From: Pohlia nutans
Taxonomy: Eukaryota > Streptophyta > Bryopsida > Bryales > Mniaceae
Length of the DNA: 64,000 bases
NCBI GenBank assembly: GCA_022496805.1
Contig: CM040097.1
Location: 22,248,072-22,312,071 of the forward strand
Direction: 5' to 3'
Of this stretch, positions 24,704 to 34,884 are shown piece by piece. The translations under genes were made by a program, and so were the position numbers. The number at the start of each line of letters is the position of its first letter. Positions within the stretch are counted from its first letter, which is position 1. The notes below the pieces were generated by a model. That model saw only the letters and a program-made list of their open reading frames with translations, was not told the DNA's origin and made no database searches.

Positions 24704-25127
24704 CAACACATTCTCTGATCGCTGTACACACACACACAAAAGAAAAAAAACAAACATAATCAGATTGGCCCCAAAACCAGTGATTTATTTTGTTGCTAAA
24801 TTTAGCCAAATTGCTACATAAATTTTGGGCTGGCTAATTGATACAAAGGATTTTTGAAAAAGGAATAATATCCAGATTTCCTACATGGAGTCAAGATGTG
24901 TAGCCTCATTGTAGAACCTAGGTAGCACATGAATATTACCCTATATATTAATATGAAAAGAGCATCCAAGGAATCTGGATTGCTCTTCAAGCCATGGAAA
25001 AGTAGCAAAAATGACCCAAAAAACCACGGCCCAAAACTCAATCATATAAGCTCCACGGACGCATTAGCCATAGCCACAACGCTCGAAACAATTATGATTG
25101 AATGATCAGAAATTCTGCAACGATTAC

Positions 25128-25540
25128 CTCTCAAATTCTGCGGCGAAAGATTTGCAAAGCTCCCCAGTGAAATGCTGGTGCAAAGGGCGCATGCGAGAAG
25201 GAAGGTGAGGAAGGAGTGACAAGATGAATGCAATAAGTAAACAAGCTGCACTGACAGGGATGGCGATGGCGTGAAGCAAAGTACACAAAGCATTTGTTTG
25301 TCTGAGGTGGAGGAAACGTGGTGCCCATCTGGAGTTGTTGCGTGATCGACGATCCCAGATCGACGACACGAGTGAGTCCATCGATCTTCCAGTTCGTTTC
25401 TGTCTCGTGGGATCGAGCCCATTGTCGAATGTGAGCTCCCCGCACCACGACGATGACGACGACGACGACGAGGAGGAGGACGACGACGACGACGAGGACA
25501 ACGACGACAACGACGATGACTACCTGGTTTACTCGGGGCC
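25128..25540 (-). other. Probable 5' UTR exon and promoter region of the DUF3598-like gene
   Basis: A GC-richer block ends at a good splice donor (GAGAG then GTAATC, donor GT at 25,126-25,127). No reading frame across it joins the next exon (acceptor at 24,722-24,723) without an early stop, so it is best read as an untranslated leader exon rather than coding sequence. It contains the (GAC)n tract, which makes long artificial Ser- or Arg-rich frames. The transcription start is not determined. Confidence 0.5.
25447..25520. repeat. (GAC)n/(GAG)n trinucleotide tract
   Basis: About 24 mostly GAC triplets with some GAG, AAC and GAT interruptions, in the presumed leader of the DUF3598-like gene. 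It reads as poly-Ser on the minus strand in one frame. Confidence 0.95.
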
Positions 25541-25557
25541 ACTTGGTTACTTAACCC

Positions 25558-26365
25558 TTAACCCTTGAGTGCGTAGAGTGGTTCTGGAGAAACCACAGTT
25601 TTTTGGGTGATATTTTTTTAAAACTTTCTCTCTTGAAATTAGGAATGCTATCAATAGTATTCAACCGTATCAATATAAGCATAGCTTAATGAAACAAGTT
25701 TTGGTTAAATCTTGGTCAGATCAGACCGTTGGATTGAAAGATTATAGTATGTCTTTGAACCGTATAATGCACACTCCAAAATGAGATTTTGAGGGGTGTG
25801 TGACTTCAAAGTTAAATAGAATTTTGGTTAAATTTTCAAAAATGAAAGTGAAGCAGTTCAGCAATGACCTATGTCAACACCTCTCCATTGCAATCTTTCA
25901 TGTCAAGAACTGACTCACACATAATTATTGTGAATTTTATAAGTGAGAGTGACTTATCTATGTACGGTTTAGGACAAAATTTATACGTTAAAATAAGAAA
26001 GGATTTGGTACATTGATCAAGATCGGAATACATACATTGATGGAACATGAACAAGAGAACACAATCCAAAAATAAATACAAGATAACAAACTTTCAAATA
26101 CAAGAAATACCGCATAGTACATGTGTTGTATTTGTAAGTATTTGCTGTATTTTGAGGTATTTGCAGTATTTTGGTGTTTTGAACATAGGTATTTGGATAT
26201 CTAAGAAAGTCAGATTTCAAAATTTCTTTTTTCATCATCTGCATAATCAAAAGTTACACTTCTGAACTTCAAACACCGAACTAAGATAGTTCACAGATTT
26301 TACAGCATTTCATTTTTCGATGATCTAGTGACCACTTACTGGTTACCTAGGCACTAAAGGGTTAA
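25558..26365 (-). mobile_element. TTAA element, type 1 (copy B)
   Basis: 808 bp, TTAA at 25,558-25,561 and 26,362-26,365. The left end is CCCTTGAGTGCG; the right end CCTAGGCACTAAAGGG. Inverted relative to copy A. The right TTAA is shared with the next element. It is immediately preceded by an extra TTAACCC at 25,551. Confidence 0.87.
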
Positions 26366-26931
26366 CTCCCCAACCATGCATATTTTGCATGATGTACAGA
26401 AGTGAACTTTGTTTTCTCATCCATCACGCACTTTTTGTAGTGTGAAATTTTTACTAAATTTTTTATGGGAAGTTAGCTTCATGCATGTGTGATCCGATTA
26501 GAAAGTTGATGATTTGTGAGACTTTATGTCTCATTTCATGTTGGAGTGTTTCACCAAAAATTTCGAAGATTTTAGTCTAAAAGTGCTTTTGAAAAAGTCA
26601 ACTCATAAAATTAAGCAACCAAAAAAAATTTCAAAAATCACTACACTTAGAGTATTGCAATTCAACCCATCACAACAAATTTCATCCACAAATTGTCAAT
26701 ATCTTATTTGTAATCAAATTACAAAATAATTTTGAATTTTGAGTTTAAAAATTAATACATAAATATTGGTGATAGCAATTGCAGATCTAACTGTATGGAT
26801 AGAATCTAAAATTCATAATGTACAACTTTTATTCATACATCAAGTTCAAAATATCCCTCTTAGTTGCATTTTATAATGCATCTTTGCAAAACTGCTCAAT
26901 TTGGACAGGAGTGAGGACGTTTAGGGGTTAA
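26362..26931 (+). mobile_element. TTAA element, type 2 (copy D)
   Basis: 570 bp. It starts TTAA-CTCCCCAACCATGC and ends GAGGACGTTTAGGGG-TTAA. Both terminal TTAA motifs are shared with neighbours. It is homologous over its length to 16,246-17,401 (without the nested insert) and, inverted, to 28,277-28,844. Confidence 0.85.
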
Positions 26932-27734
26932 CCCTTTAGTGCCCAGAGTGGTTTTGGAGAAACCACACCTTTTGGGTGATGTTTTCTTAAAACCCTCGAT
27001 GTTGAAATTAGGGATACCATTAATAGTATCCAATTGTATGAATGTAAGCATAGCTTAATGAAACATGTGTCGGTTAAATCTTGGTAAGATCGAACCGTTG
27101 GATTGGAAGATTATAGTATGTCTTTGAATCGTATAATGAACACTCAAAAATGAGATTTTGGGGGGTGTGTGACTTCAAGGTTAAATAGAATTTGGGTTAA
27201 ATTTTCAAAAATGAAAGTGAAGATGTTCAGCAATGACCTGTGCCAACACCTCTCCATTGCAATCTTTCATGTCAAGAACGGACTCATACATAATTATTGT
27301 GAATTTTATAAATGAGAGTGGCTTATCCATGTACGGTTTAGGACAAAATTTATACGTTCAAATAAGAAAGGAGTTGGTACATTGATCCAGATCGAACTAC
27401 ATACACTAATGGAACATGAACAAGAGAACACAATCCCCAAAAAAATACAAGATAACAAACTTCTAAACACAAGAAATACCACATACTACGTGTGTTATAT
27501 TTGTAAGTATTTGCTGCATTTTGAGGTATTTGCAATATTTTGGTGTTTTGTACATAGGTATTTGGATAGCTAAGAAAGTCAGATTCCAAAGTTTCTTTTT
27601 GCATCATCTGCAGAATCAAAAGTTACACATCTGAACTTCAGACACTAGACTGAGATGGTATACAGATTTTCCAGCATTTCATTTTCTAGTGATCTAGTGG
27701 CCACTTAGTGGTCACCTGGGCACTAAAGGGTTAA
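26928..27734 (-). mobile_element. TTAA element, type 1 (copy C)
   Basis: 807 bp, with termini CCCTTTAGTGCCCAG and CTGGGCACTAAAGGG in perfect inversion over 15 bp. TTAA at 26,928-26,931 is shared with copy D and 27,731-27,734 with the next element. It is very similar to copy B and looks the best preserved of its type. Confidence 0.9.
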
Positions 27735-28280
27735 CCCTTAAGCGCGCAAGGAGCCTCGTGGGGCCATGTTTGATCATTTTAAAGTCAAACGCTGATTTTC
27801 ACCTAGTTCCTAATTTCAAATGAAATTGGTCCCAATTAGGAATGTGTGGGGGTTGTCTTCTATTTTCTAGTCCATTTTATGGTTCTTCAAAATTGTTAAA
27901 ATTGCGTTTTTTATAGCACATTAAAGCTCACAACCCTATAATTCCAATAGACACTGTAGAAAAAGTTTTTCAATCGAATTTCTTTTTATGTAAGCTCGAG
28001 AAGCATGCAGCCTTCACCTTGTTGTTCATCACTATTATTTACATTTTTTCTAAAATAATCATAATATTTTAGGTATTTTTGTAATGACTATTGTATGGCT
28101 ATCACAAGAGAAAAACTTTGAAAAATTCATTTTCATTTAAATAATTATGAAAAAATCAGCGTAAATCGGTTTATGGATACAGTATATGAGAAAAATACCA
28201 AAAAAGTATAATACATTTTAAAATGTGACAAATTGATGAGGTTTGATCGGATAAATGTAGTGTGGACGCTTAAGGGTTAG
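27731..28280. mobile_element. TTAA element (copy E)
   Basis: 550 bp. The left end is TTAA-CCCTTAAGCGCGC; the right end GTGGACGCTTAAGGG-TTAG (TTAA with one change). The terminal ~200 bp matches the fragment at 6,376-6,575 in inverse orientation. Non-coding. Confidence 0.85.
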
Positions 28281-28844
28281 CCTCTAAACGTCCTCACCCC
28301 TCTCCAGATTTAAAGAATTCCAAAGATGTCTCATAAAATGTAACTAAGAAGGATATTTTGAATTTGATATATGAATAAATTTGTACATTATGAATTTTTG
28401 ATTCTATCCATACCGTTAGATCTACGATTGTTGTCACCAATATTTTTGTATAATAATTGAAACTTAAAAATGAAAATTCTTTTGTAATTTGATTACAAAT
28501 AAGATATTGACAATTTGTATATAGTTCTTTTTTGTAATTGGTTGAAATGTAATACTCTAAGTGTAGTGATTTTTGGAGAATTTTTGGTTGCTTAAATGTA
28601 TGAGTTGACTTTTTAAGAGCACTTTTACACTAAAATCTTTGAAATTTTGGGTAAATCACTACAACATGAAATGAGGCATAAAAAATTCACAGATCATCCC
28701 CTTTCTAATCGGATCACACATGCATAAAGTTAACTTCTCATAAAATATATAGTAAAATATCCACACTTCAAAAAGTGCATAACGGATGAGAAATTTGTGT
28801 TTGATCTTGTACATCGTCCACTTTCTGAACGGTTGGACGTTTAA
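28277..28844 (-). mobile_element. TTAA element, type 2 (copy F)
   Basis: 568 bp. It starts TTAG-CCTCTAAACGTCCTCACC (inverse of copy D's right end) and ends at TTAA 28,841-28,844 after AACGGTTGGACGT. Interior blocks match copies D and G in inverse orientation (for example ACACATGCATAAAGTTAACTT). Both borders are shared with neighbouring elements. Confidence 0.83.
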
Positions 28845-29302
28845 CCCCTAAACATCTAAACATGCCTTTGTGCCAAGTAGAATATGGCAGTGTATTTTGG
28901 TTGTATTTGGAATGAATTTAGGGTATTTTTACGGTAGGGCGTCCAAAATGTGTAGTGTGACATCGCATAACAAGCAAAATGTGGTAGTAAACATTTTCTA
29001 TTGGTCATTAAAATTAGTTTTTGGTAAAACGTTAACCACAGTGAAAAGGTATTCTAGGATTGTATGTATATTAATAATTTTAAAATAATATAAAATAGTA
29101 TTTGGACCAAAATGTAATACATTGCATTTGGTGTCGTTGCAATATAAATACTTTATTGTCTTAATTGATACGTGTCATTGAAGATATAGTGATGGCAATA
29201 ATTTTCCTCAATTCCTATAACATAAAGATATCGTATTCAAAAAAGATTCCAAAAGATTCTATGAACAAAGTGGCTATTAGCGACAATTTTTGTTCCTTTA
29301 CA
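28841..29302 (+). mobile_element. TTAA element (copy M, right end lost)
   Basis: It starts TTAA-CCCCTAAACATCTAAACATG and continues with GTATTTTGGTTGTATTTGGAA. The element inside the LTR at 62,654 starts in the same way. Its right terminus is not found before the next TTAA element at 29,303. Confidence 0.65.
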
Positions 29303-29423
29303 TTAACCCCTAACTGCCTGAGTGACCAAATATGGTCGCCCGAAAATTTCAGCTCAAATCTGTGAGGGCAGTATAATTCCCTTGACCGGTTTAAAATTTT
29401 TTACGGGCAGTACTAAGAGTTAA
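29303..29423. mobile_element. Short TTAA element (N)
   Basis: 121 bp, from TTAA-CCCCTAACTGCC to GGGCAGTACTAAGAG-TTAA. Non-coding and probably an internal-deletion derivative. Confidence 0.68.
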
Positions 29424-29498
29424 ATTTTAGAATTTTTTATTTTCAACCAAAAAAGGTAAAATTTTTAATTTAGGGAGAGACTCAAAGGCACTTATGTT

Positions 29499-30074
29499 TC
29501 AACCCCTAACTGCTAAACCGACCATATTTGGTCCATCAAAATTTCAAGATTATCAAAATTTCAGTCAACTTTAAATGTCCATATCTTATGCAAAAATAAC
29601 ATTTTTTTAGCGTGACTTTTCTTCCCTTGTAGATATTCAAATTGATCAACCTTTCCAAATAAAAGACTATAAAAAATATTTATTGATATCCTCTAAAGCC
29701 CTCAAAGTGACAGTATCTCAAATTGTCACAAATTTGAAAGTTTCCTCGAAATGAAATCTTTAGGTTTTTTATCAAATAAGATTAGCTCTAACATGAACAA
29801 GGTAACCACCATGTAAAACCAATGTTTTTGACCTATCATACTTGATTCCAAGACAAAATGACTAAACGTGCATTTTTTATGAATTTTCAAAGATAATTCT
29901 TATAAATTTATTATTAAATAATTCATAGCATTTTTCCAAAATTAAATTGTATGGATGTTGTCTTATGGTTGTACTCTACATATATTTAAGGTTTGTAAGT
30001 CATAAAAGTTGAGTACAATGAACATTATAACACGTTTAGTTTCTTAAGAAAACCCTTGGGCACTTAGGGGTTAA
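29499..30074. mobile_element. TTAA element (O)
   Basis: 576 bp. The left end is CCCCTAACTGC after TCAA (decayed TTAA); the right end GGGCACTTAGGGG before TTAA at 30,071-30,074. That TTAA is shared with the following element. Non-coding. Confidence 0.8.
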
Positions 30075-30714
30075 ACGTCCCTTAAAATGGCAAATTCCCA
30101 AAAAATAATTGCAAGCTTGGTTGGCTAATTAAAACGGAGCTCGTGGTGTGACTAGAATATGCATTCGATGTGGTTTGCAAGCGGATTAAATGACATCAAC
30201 ATAAATATTCCAAAGATTTTGAGAACATTCTCAAAAGATTCCAAAATAATATAAAATATTTGGAAAATATTCCAAAATATTCCATTTTTACTATATTAAA
30301 ATGTTTTTGGTATTTCCCTATTTATTATATTACGTCATTAATGCAAATGCTTAACAACATTAGAAACTTTTTGTGGAGAACTATGACACCCTAGCGTGAA
30401 AACACCCTTGAGTTCACACATGTAATGAGTTTGAGTTCAAAAGAGAAGTTGGAATTTAGATCAATATTGTTCTAGTGAGCTATTGAGATCCCAACACTAG
30501 TGCAAAGAGTTCCCTATTTCACTAAAAATGACACCAAAAAGTGTCCAATTTCACCAAAAAATTACATCTTTGGTGGAATTGGACATTTTTTTATGGTCAT
30601 TTTTGGTGAAATAGGGAGCCCTTTGCACTAGTGCAATTTAGAGCTTCTTGTTGGTAATAAATGTCAATTATACAACAACGTATATACTATCCCCATGGGA
30701 CTTTTAGGGGTTAA
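30071..30714. mobile_element. TTAA element (P) carrying a CACTA MITE
   Basis: It starts TTAA-ACGTCCCTTAAAATGG and ends CCATGGGACTTTTAGGGG-TTAA. The right 200 bp is homologous to the element inside the LTR at 62,654-62,885. A 139-bp CACTA MITE is nested at 30,495-30,633. Parts of the interior (ATTCCAAAA-rich, TTTTTGGTATTT, CGTGAAAACACCCTTGA) also occur at 61,730-61,960. Confidence 0.8.
30495..30633. mobile_element. 139-bp CACTA-type MITE
   Basis: The termini CACTAGTGCAAAG and CTTTGCACTAGTG are perfect inverted repeats, and the whole element folds into a near-complete hairpin. It is flanked by the 3-bp duplication CAA (30,492-30,494 and 30,634-30,636). The homologous site near 62,795 reads GATCTCAATTTAG without the insert. 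CACTA termini with a 3-bp duplication define the superfamily. Non-coding. Confidence 0.93.
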
Positions 30715-32496
30715 GGGTTCAGGGCTTCATATTCATTGATACTCTAATCACAAGAAGTCGGTGTTGATCAACCTTGTCAAAAATTGTGGTTGTATATTAA
30801 AGTTTCAAAGTATGAAGTAACAAATAACATAATAAATTTTGAAAAAAATTAAATATTGAGATATTAATTTTTTATAATTGACTATACCAATTTTGATCTT
30901 TTCTACATAACATTATTTAGCAAGCAAAAAACTTTCATTAATATTATATATGGGATTGGAATGAATATTTTGCATGTTGTCAAATCTTAATATTGAGCAA
31001 ACAAGCTTTTGTATCTAATCTAGATTTGTAGGTCTAATGCATGCATGTAATTAGTGTCAACTTATGTCTAAAAATATTATGCAAAAAATACTCAAAATTA
31101 ATCAATTCCTGCATTTATAAATTAGGATCCCTTAACATGTTGATAATCACTAAATAAAATCCACATTAAGTAATTTAAAATATAGAAACATGTTAAAACA
31201 TATATAAATATAATAAAATTTAGAAGATATTAGTTTGAAAAGCATTTGGACTATTTTTATAGAACCTTATTTGAACATTGTGGAGAATTTGATATAAGTT
31301 GCAATTTCAGTGATTATTGAATTCACTCTCTTTATAATTTTAGAGGTACACATCATATCAAATAATCCAAGGAATAACCACTAGAATTGTATGAAATTTA
31401 TATTTAGTAGCTATACCAATTTTGCACATTTTAAAGATAAAGATATTGGTTTATAGATTCTACTATTTAGTAATTTCAGTAGAGGAATTGAAATATTTTT
31501 TGAAAGAGTTGCAACATATAGTTGGGTTGTGTTGGTTCCCTACCTCTTACTGCTTATTCAATAGGAGTTACTATAGGGGTTGTTTATAATGAAGTCTTCG
31601 AAAGTTGTGAAGTGGCATGTGAAGAAATTTAACAATAAAAAGATGATGAAAACTACTGTGTTGCAAAGTAATTTTCATTATCTTTTTATGGAGTAGAGGG
31701 AGTACTACTTTCACTCTTCATATGTCACTTTACAACTTTCAATAAGTTCGTTGCAAGCAACCCTTGTAGTGATTCCCCCTAATGTCGAATTTTGATTTCA
31801 AGCATAGGTCTATATTCTCTTTATAATGATGAATTGTAAGAACATTTCTACTAATGATTGGTATCCTCAAATTTCTTGCTAAAATTCGAGGTTCTGATTT
31901 GACTTCAAGGAAAGACTTTTGGTCAACCAAAACGTTCAAGGTTGGTATATTTTTACTTATAAAGCACATGGTGAATTCAATCTCCTCTTTCATGACTCCA
32001 CCTAGTGTTCATTAAGTGGTATATGATTCAGTCTTAGCTACTTGTAATGGCAACATGGGCTTCAAATTAGTTGCTCAACTTGTTAAAATGGTGAGAAATT
32101 TTAGTTAACATTGCTAAAATGGTGATTTTTTTTAATAGAGTATTAATTTTTTTTCTACAATCTATAAAAATTGAACAAAAAATATTTATAATTTACAAAG
32201 ACAATTTATTGACAACAATTTCTTAAATCATGCTTATTTTTGTGTGGAATGCCTTGTACCACTTTCTAAATCTTCATGTAAAATTTTGGACTAAAATCAC
32301 TTCAAAATTTGCTTAAATTTTCTTTGTTTTTGTAATTGGACAACAGTCTAGGAGAGAAGAGCTAAACTTAATCACTTTTATGAACCAATCCAATATTCAT
32401 TGTGAGATTTGGCCCAGTTCTTTGATAATTGTTCTCTCATTGGCTGCATATCGTAGTACCTTGGCACACCTTCCTTAGCTGCAAAATTAGCCTTTC
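30715..32496. other. Intergenic, AT-rich
   Basis: No gene is supported. 31,600-31,741 holds an inverted repeat (GAAAGTTGTGAAGTGGCATG facing CACTTTACAACTTTC), possibly a small hairpin element. The 84-codon minus-strand frame at 31,739-31,993 has no recognised motif. Confidence 0.5.
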
Positions 32497-32791
32497 CATC
32501 ACAAACTTAGGAAGTCGTGTTTTTACAATGTTTACATATGTTGTTGAGATGAACATGGGTGATTATGTTCAACATACGTTTTATGTATGTTTATTATAGA
32601 AAAAATGTACGAAGGACATATTACAAACATATAAATTTTATCATGATGTGTTTTTTCATGTTTGTAATATGTCATTTGTACATTTTTTATACGATAAACA
32701 TACGTAATACGAATGTCGAACGTAATCACCCATGTGTAAAACAACATATGTAAAACATTGCAAAAACATGACTTGCCAAGTTTGTGATGTC
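32497..32791. mobile_element. 295-bp hairpin element
   Basis: The left arm begins CATCACAAACTTAGGAAGTC and the right arm ends GACTTGCCAAGTTTGTGATG. Arms of about 140 bp pair with few mismatches around a centre near 32,645 (GACATATTACAAACAT facing ATGTTTGTAATATGTC). It is a MITE-like foldback with no ORF; the 134-codon minus-strand frame is a by-product of the palindrome. Confidence 0.83.
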
Positions 32792-32993
32792 TTTCTGGGC
32801 GAATCCAACACCTCACGCAATATTGTGGCTTGTAGCAGCCGACATGTTGCCCCGGTTTCCTCGTCCAATGGCTTGTTGGATAGGTAATTGACGCGTGTAC
32901 ATTCCATGTGACTACCCAATTTGCATGCGAGGGCAATCCCAGCTGTTACAGATCAAAATTCACTCTCAGCAACTAGACTGGGCTTACTTGGCG

Positions 32994-33542
32994 TTAATCC
33001 CTATATGACAGAGGGGGTAAGGGCAAAACCTAGATGTGTTATAAATATTACTTCTACAACTTTGATGAAGTTTGATCCAAAAGAGAAAATGAGAAGCATG
33101 ATGTTTAGTAATTATCCGTACAGTCAAACTTCCAAAAATAGTTTTAGATACTCATTTAATGAATTTAGAAGCATTTACCATTTAAAATTCACCAAAATTA
33201 CAAATTTTATTTTTAAAATTTGAAGTTTGGTATGATTGGTTAAAACTAGACCTTCAATTCCAAAATTAAAAAAGTCAAAATTTTCAAATGAGTGAACATC
33301 ATTAGTTTCCTAAAATAGTAAGTTTTATAACACTATGACAATATTGAGGTCTTTGTCTTTGAAAAATTCCTTAGTGAACCTCAATATTGCAAATGAAATG
33401 TATCAAACAACACTAAAACACGATCTCGACCCCCAATTTAAACAAAACATCAAAACTTGAAAAATATCATTTCCTGACCATGGGCAATCACTGCTGTTTG
33501 GGCTGCAACCAGAAAATGGTCAATCGGTCACTTAGGGGTTAA
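32994..33542. mobile_element. TTAA element (K type, copy 2)
   Basis: 549 bp, with TTAA at 32,994-32,997 and 33,539-33,542. The left end is TCCCTATATGAC; the right end GGTCACTTAGGGG. Homologous to 9,948-10,449. It is followed at once by AGGGTTAA, so the motif reads TTAAAGGGTTAA. Confidence 0.83.
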
Positions 33543-34782
33543 AGGGTTAAGACAACAACAAGAGCAAAGTAGCCAAAACTGACAAGAATTTTTGTTACTT
33601 CGCTTCAAAATTCCAGTAACTATCTAATTGAATGTGCATCCATGTTCCATAACATTGTTAAGCCCTAGACTTTGTACTTCTACTAAAGTTTCCAAGATTC
33701 TCTCCAATATTCTTGGATGCTCTTGGATCATGCTCTTTGTTTCCACATCTTAAGTTTATCTTAGTTCCTACTAAATTCCTTCATAGAATGGCAAGTGTCA
33801 TCTTTCACTCAAGTTCCAAGGAAAGTTATTGTATCAATAAAAATCAAACCAAGCAGTAGGGGTTGCAGAACCCTAGTGTTATAGAATGTAATGTGGAGGC
33901 TCGAAATGTAATGCCAGTTGCAAGCACTGGGCGTAAAAATTTTAAAAGGATAATTCTCAAAATATGTGATTAGAGGTTTAATGTGTATCGCCATGCAGTA
34001 TTTTCCAAGTGGAATCGTCCATGCATGCATGCACGCACAGTCTGCGTTATATAGTAGATAGTGGTTTACAACTTGCCACTTTGAAATTGCACAAGAAATG
34101 CGCAGCTCTGTTACCCAAAGGAAACTCATGAGAGCTCTGTCCTTTCGGTGCATCCTGAATGAATTAGCTGGTTCACACTTCCTGCAAGACTACAGATTTC
34201 CACCAGCAAGAGCAGGCCACAGCAGCAGTGACGTGAAAATAGGAGCTCGTCTTTTCCTGTTTTAAGAAAGTCCTTGGCTCCTGCAGCAGGATGTGTGAAC
34301 GACCCCAATGTTTCAGCTGTACAGCGGTCTGTAACGAGGAAGAGGCATCGGTGATGACAAACTGCTGCCACATTTTTCTCTTCTGGGCTCGTCACCTCTC
34401 GTGGCAGCCGACGTGGAATTTTCCAAAACGTGCGAGGGTCAACTGGTCGATGCAAGTGCACTCTGAGTTGCAGTGCTTGATTTAGAAAACGAAATTTAAT
34501 CGAATCCAAGTGTCATCGATACCGTTTCCCTCAGGAACTCATACGTAGCCCGGCTCACCTAGCTAGCTCGAAGAACCCCGGCCGCGGTTGCTATGGTACC
34601 GCAATCCTACAGTATGCTCAAGGGCCACATACACAACTGACAGAATTAAGTTGCTCTGTGCTCGTCCGGCCTCGTCCAACATCTGCCAACATCTGCGGAG
34701 AAACTAGCAAAAGTGGCCCGCATTCGGCTCAAGCGATGACGCGGCATGCTACTACAGTTCCGCTACAGTTGATGGAGTGGAG
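33543..34782. other. Intergenic and upstream region of the root-cap gene
   Basis: No independent gene is recognised. GC content rises from about 34,150. The 127-codon minus-strand frame (34,126-34,509) and others lack family motifs. Confidence 0.5.
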
Positions 34783-34790
34783 TATAAATA
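34783..34790 (+). promoter_or_regulatory. TATA box of the root-cap gene
   Basis: TATAAATA lies 95 bp before the ATG, within a GC-rich setting; transcription would start near 34,815-34,820. It is the only convincing core-promoter element in the window. Confidence 0.7.
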
Positions 34791-34884
34791 GACCTCCCGG
34801 GGCCTGCAGCCTCACTCCATCCTCACCTACGTACAGCCGCTCCAATTCGGTGACTGATCATTGCAGCTCCATCGCCTTGGCAGT

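Noticed and set aside
25042..25542. 166-aa Arg-rich and 128-aa poly-Ser frames
   Set aside because: Created by the (GAC)n tract; neither joins the next exon without a stop, and the downstream ATG opens a good transit peptide.
32532..32936. 134-codon minus-strand frame
   Set aside because: By-product of the 295-bp palindrome; no family motif.
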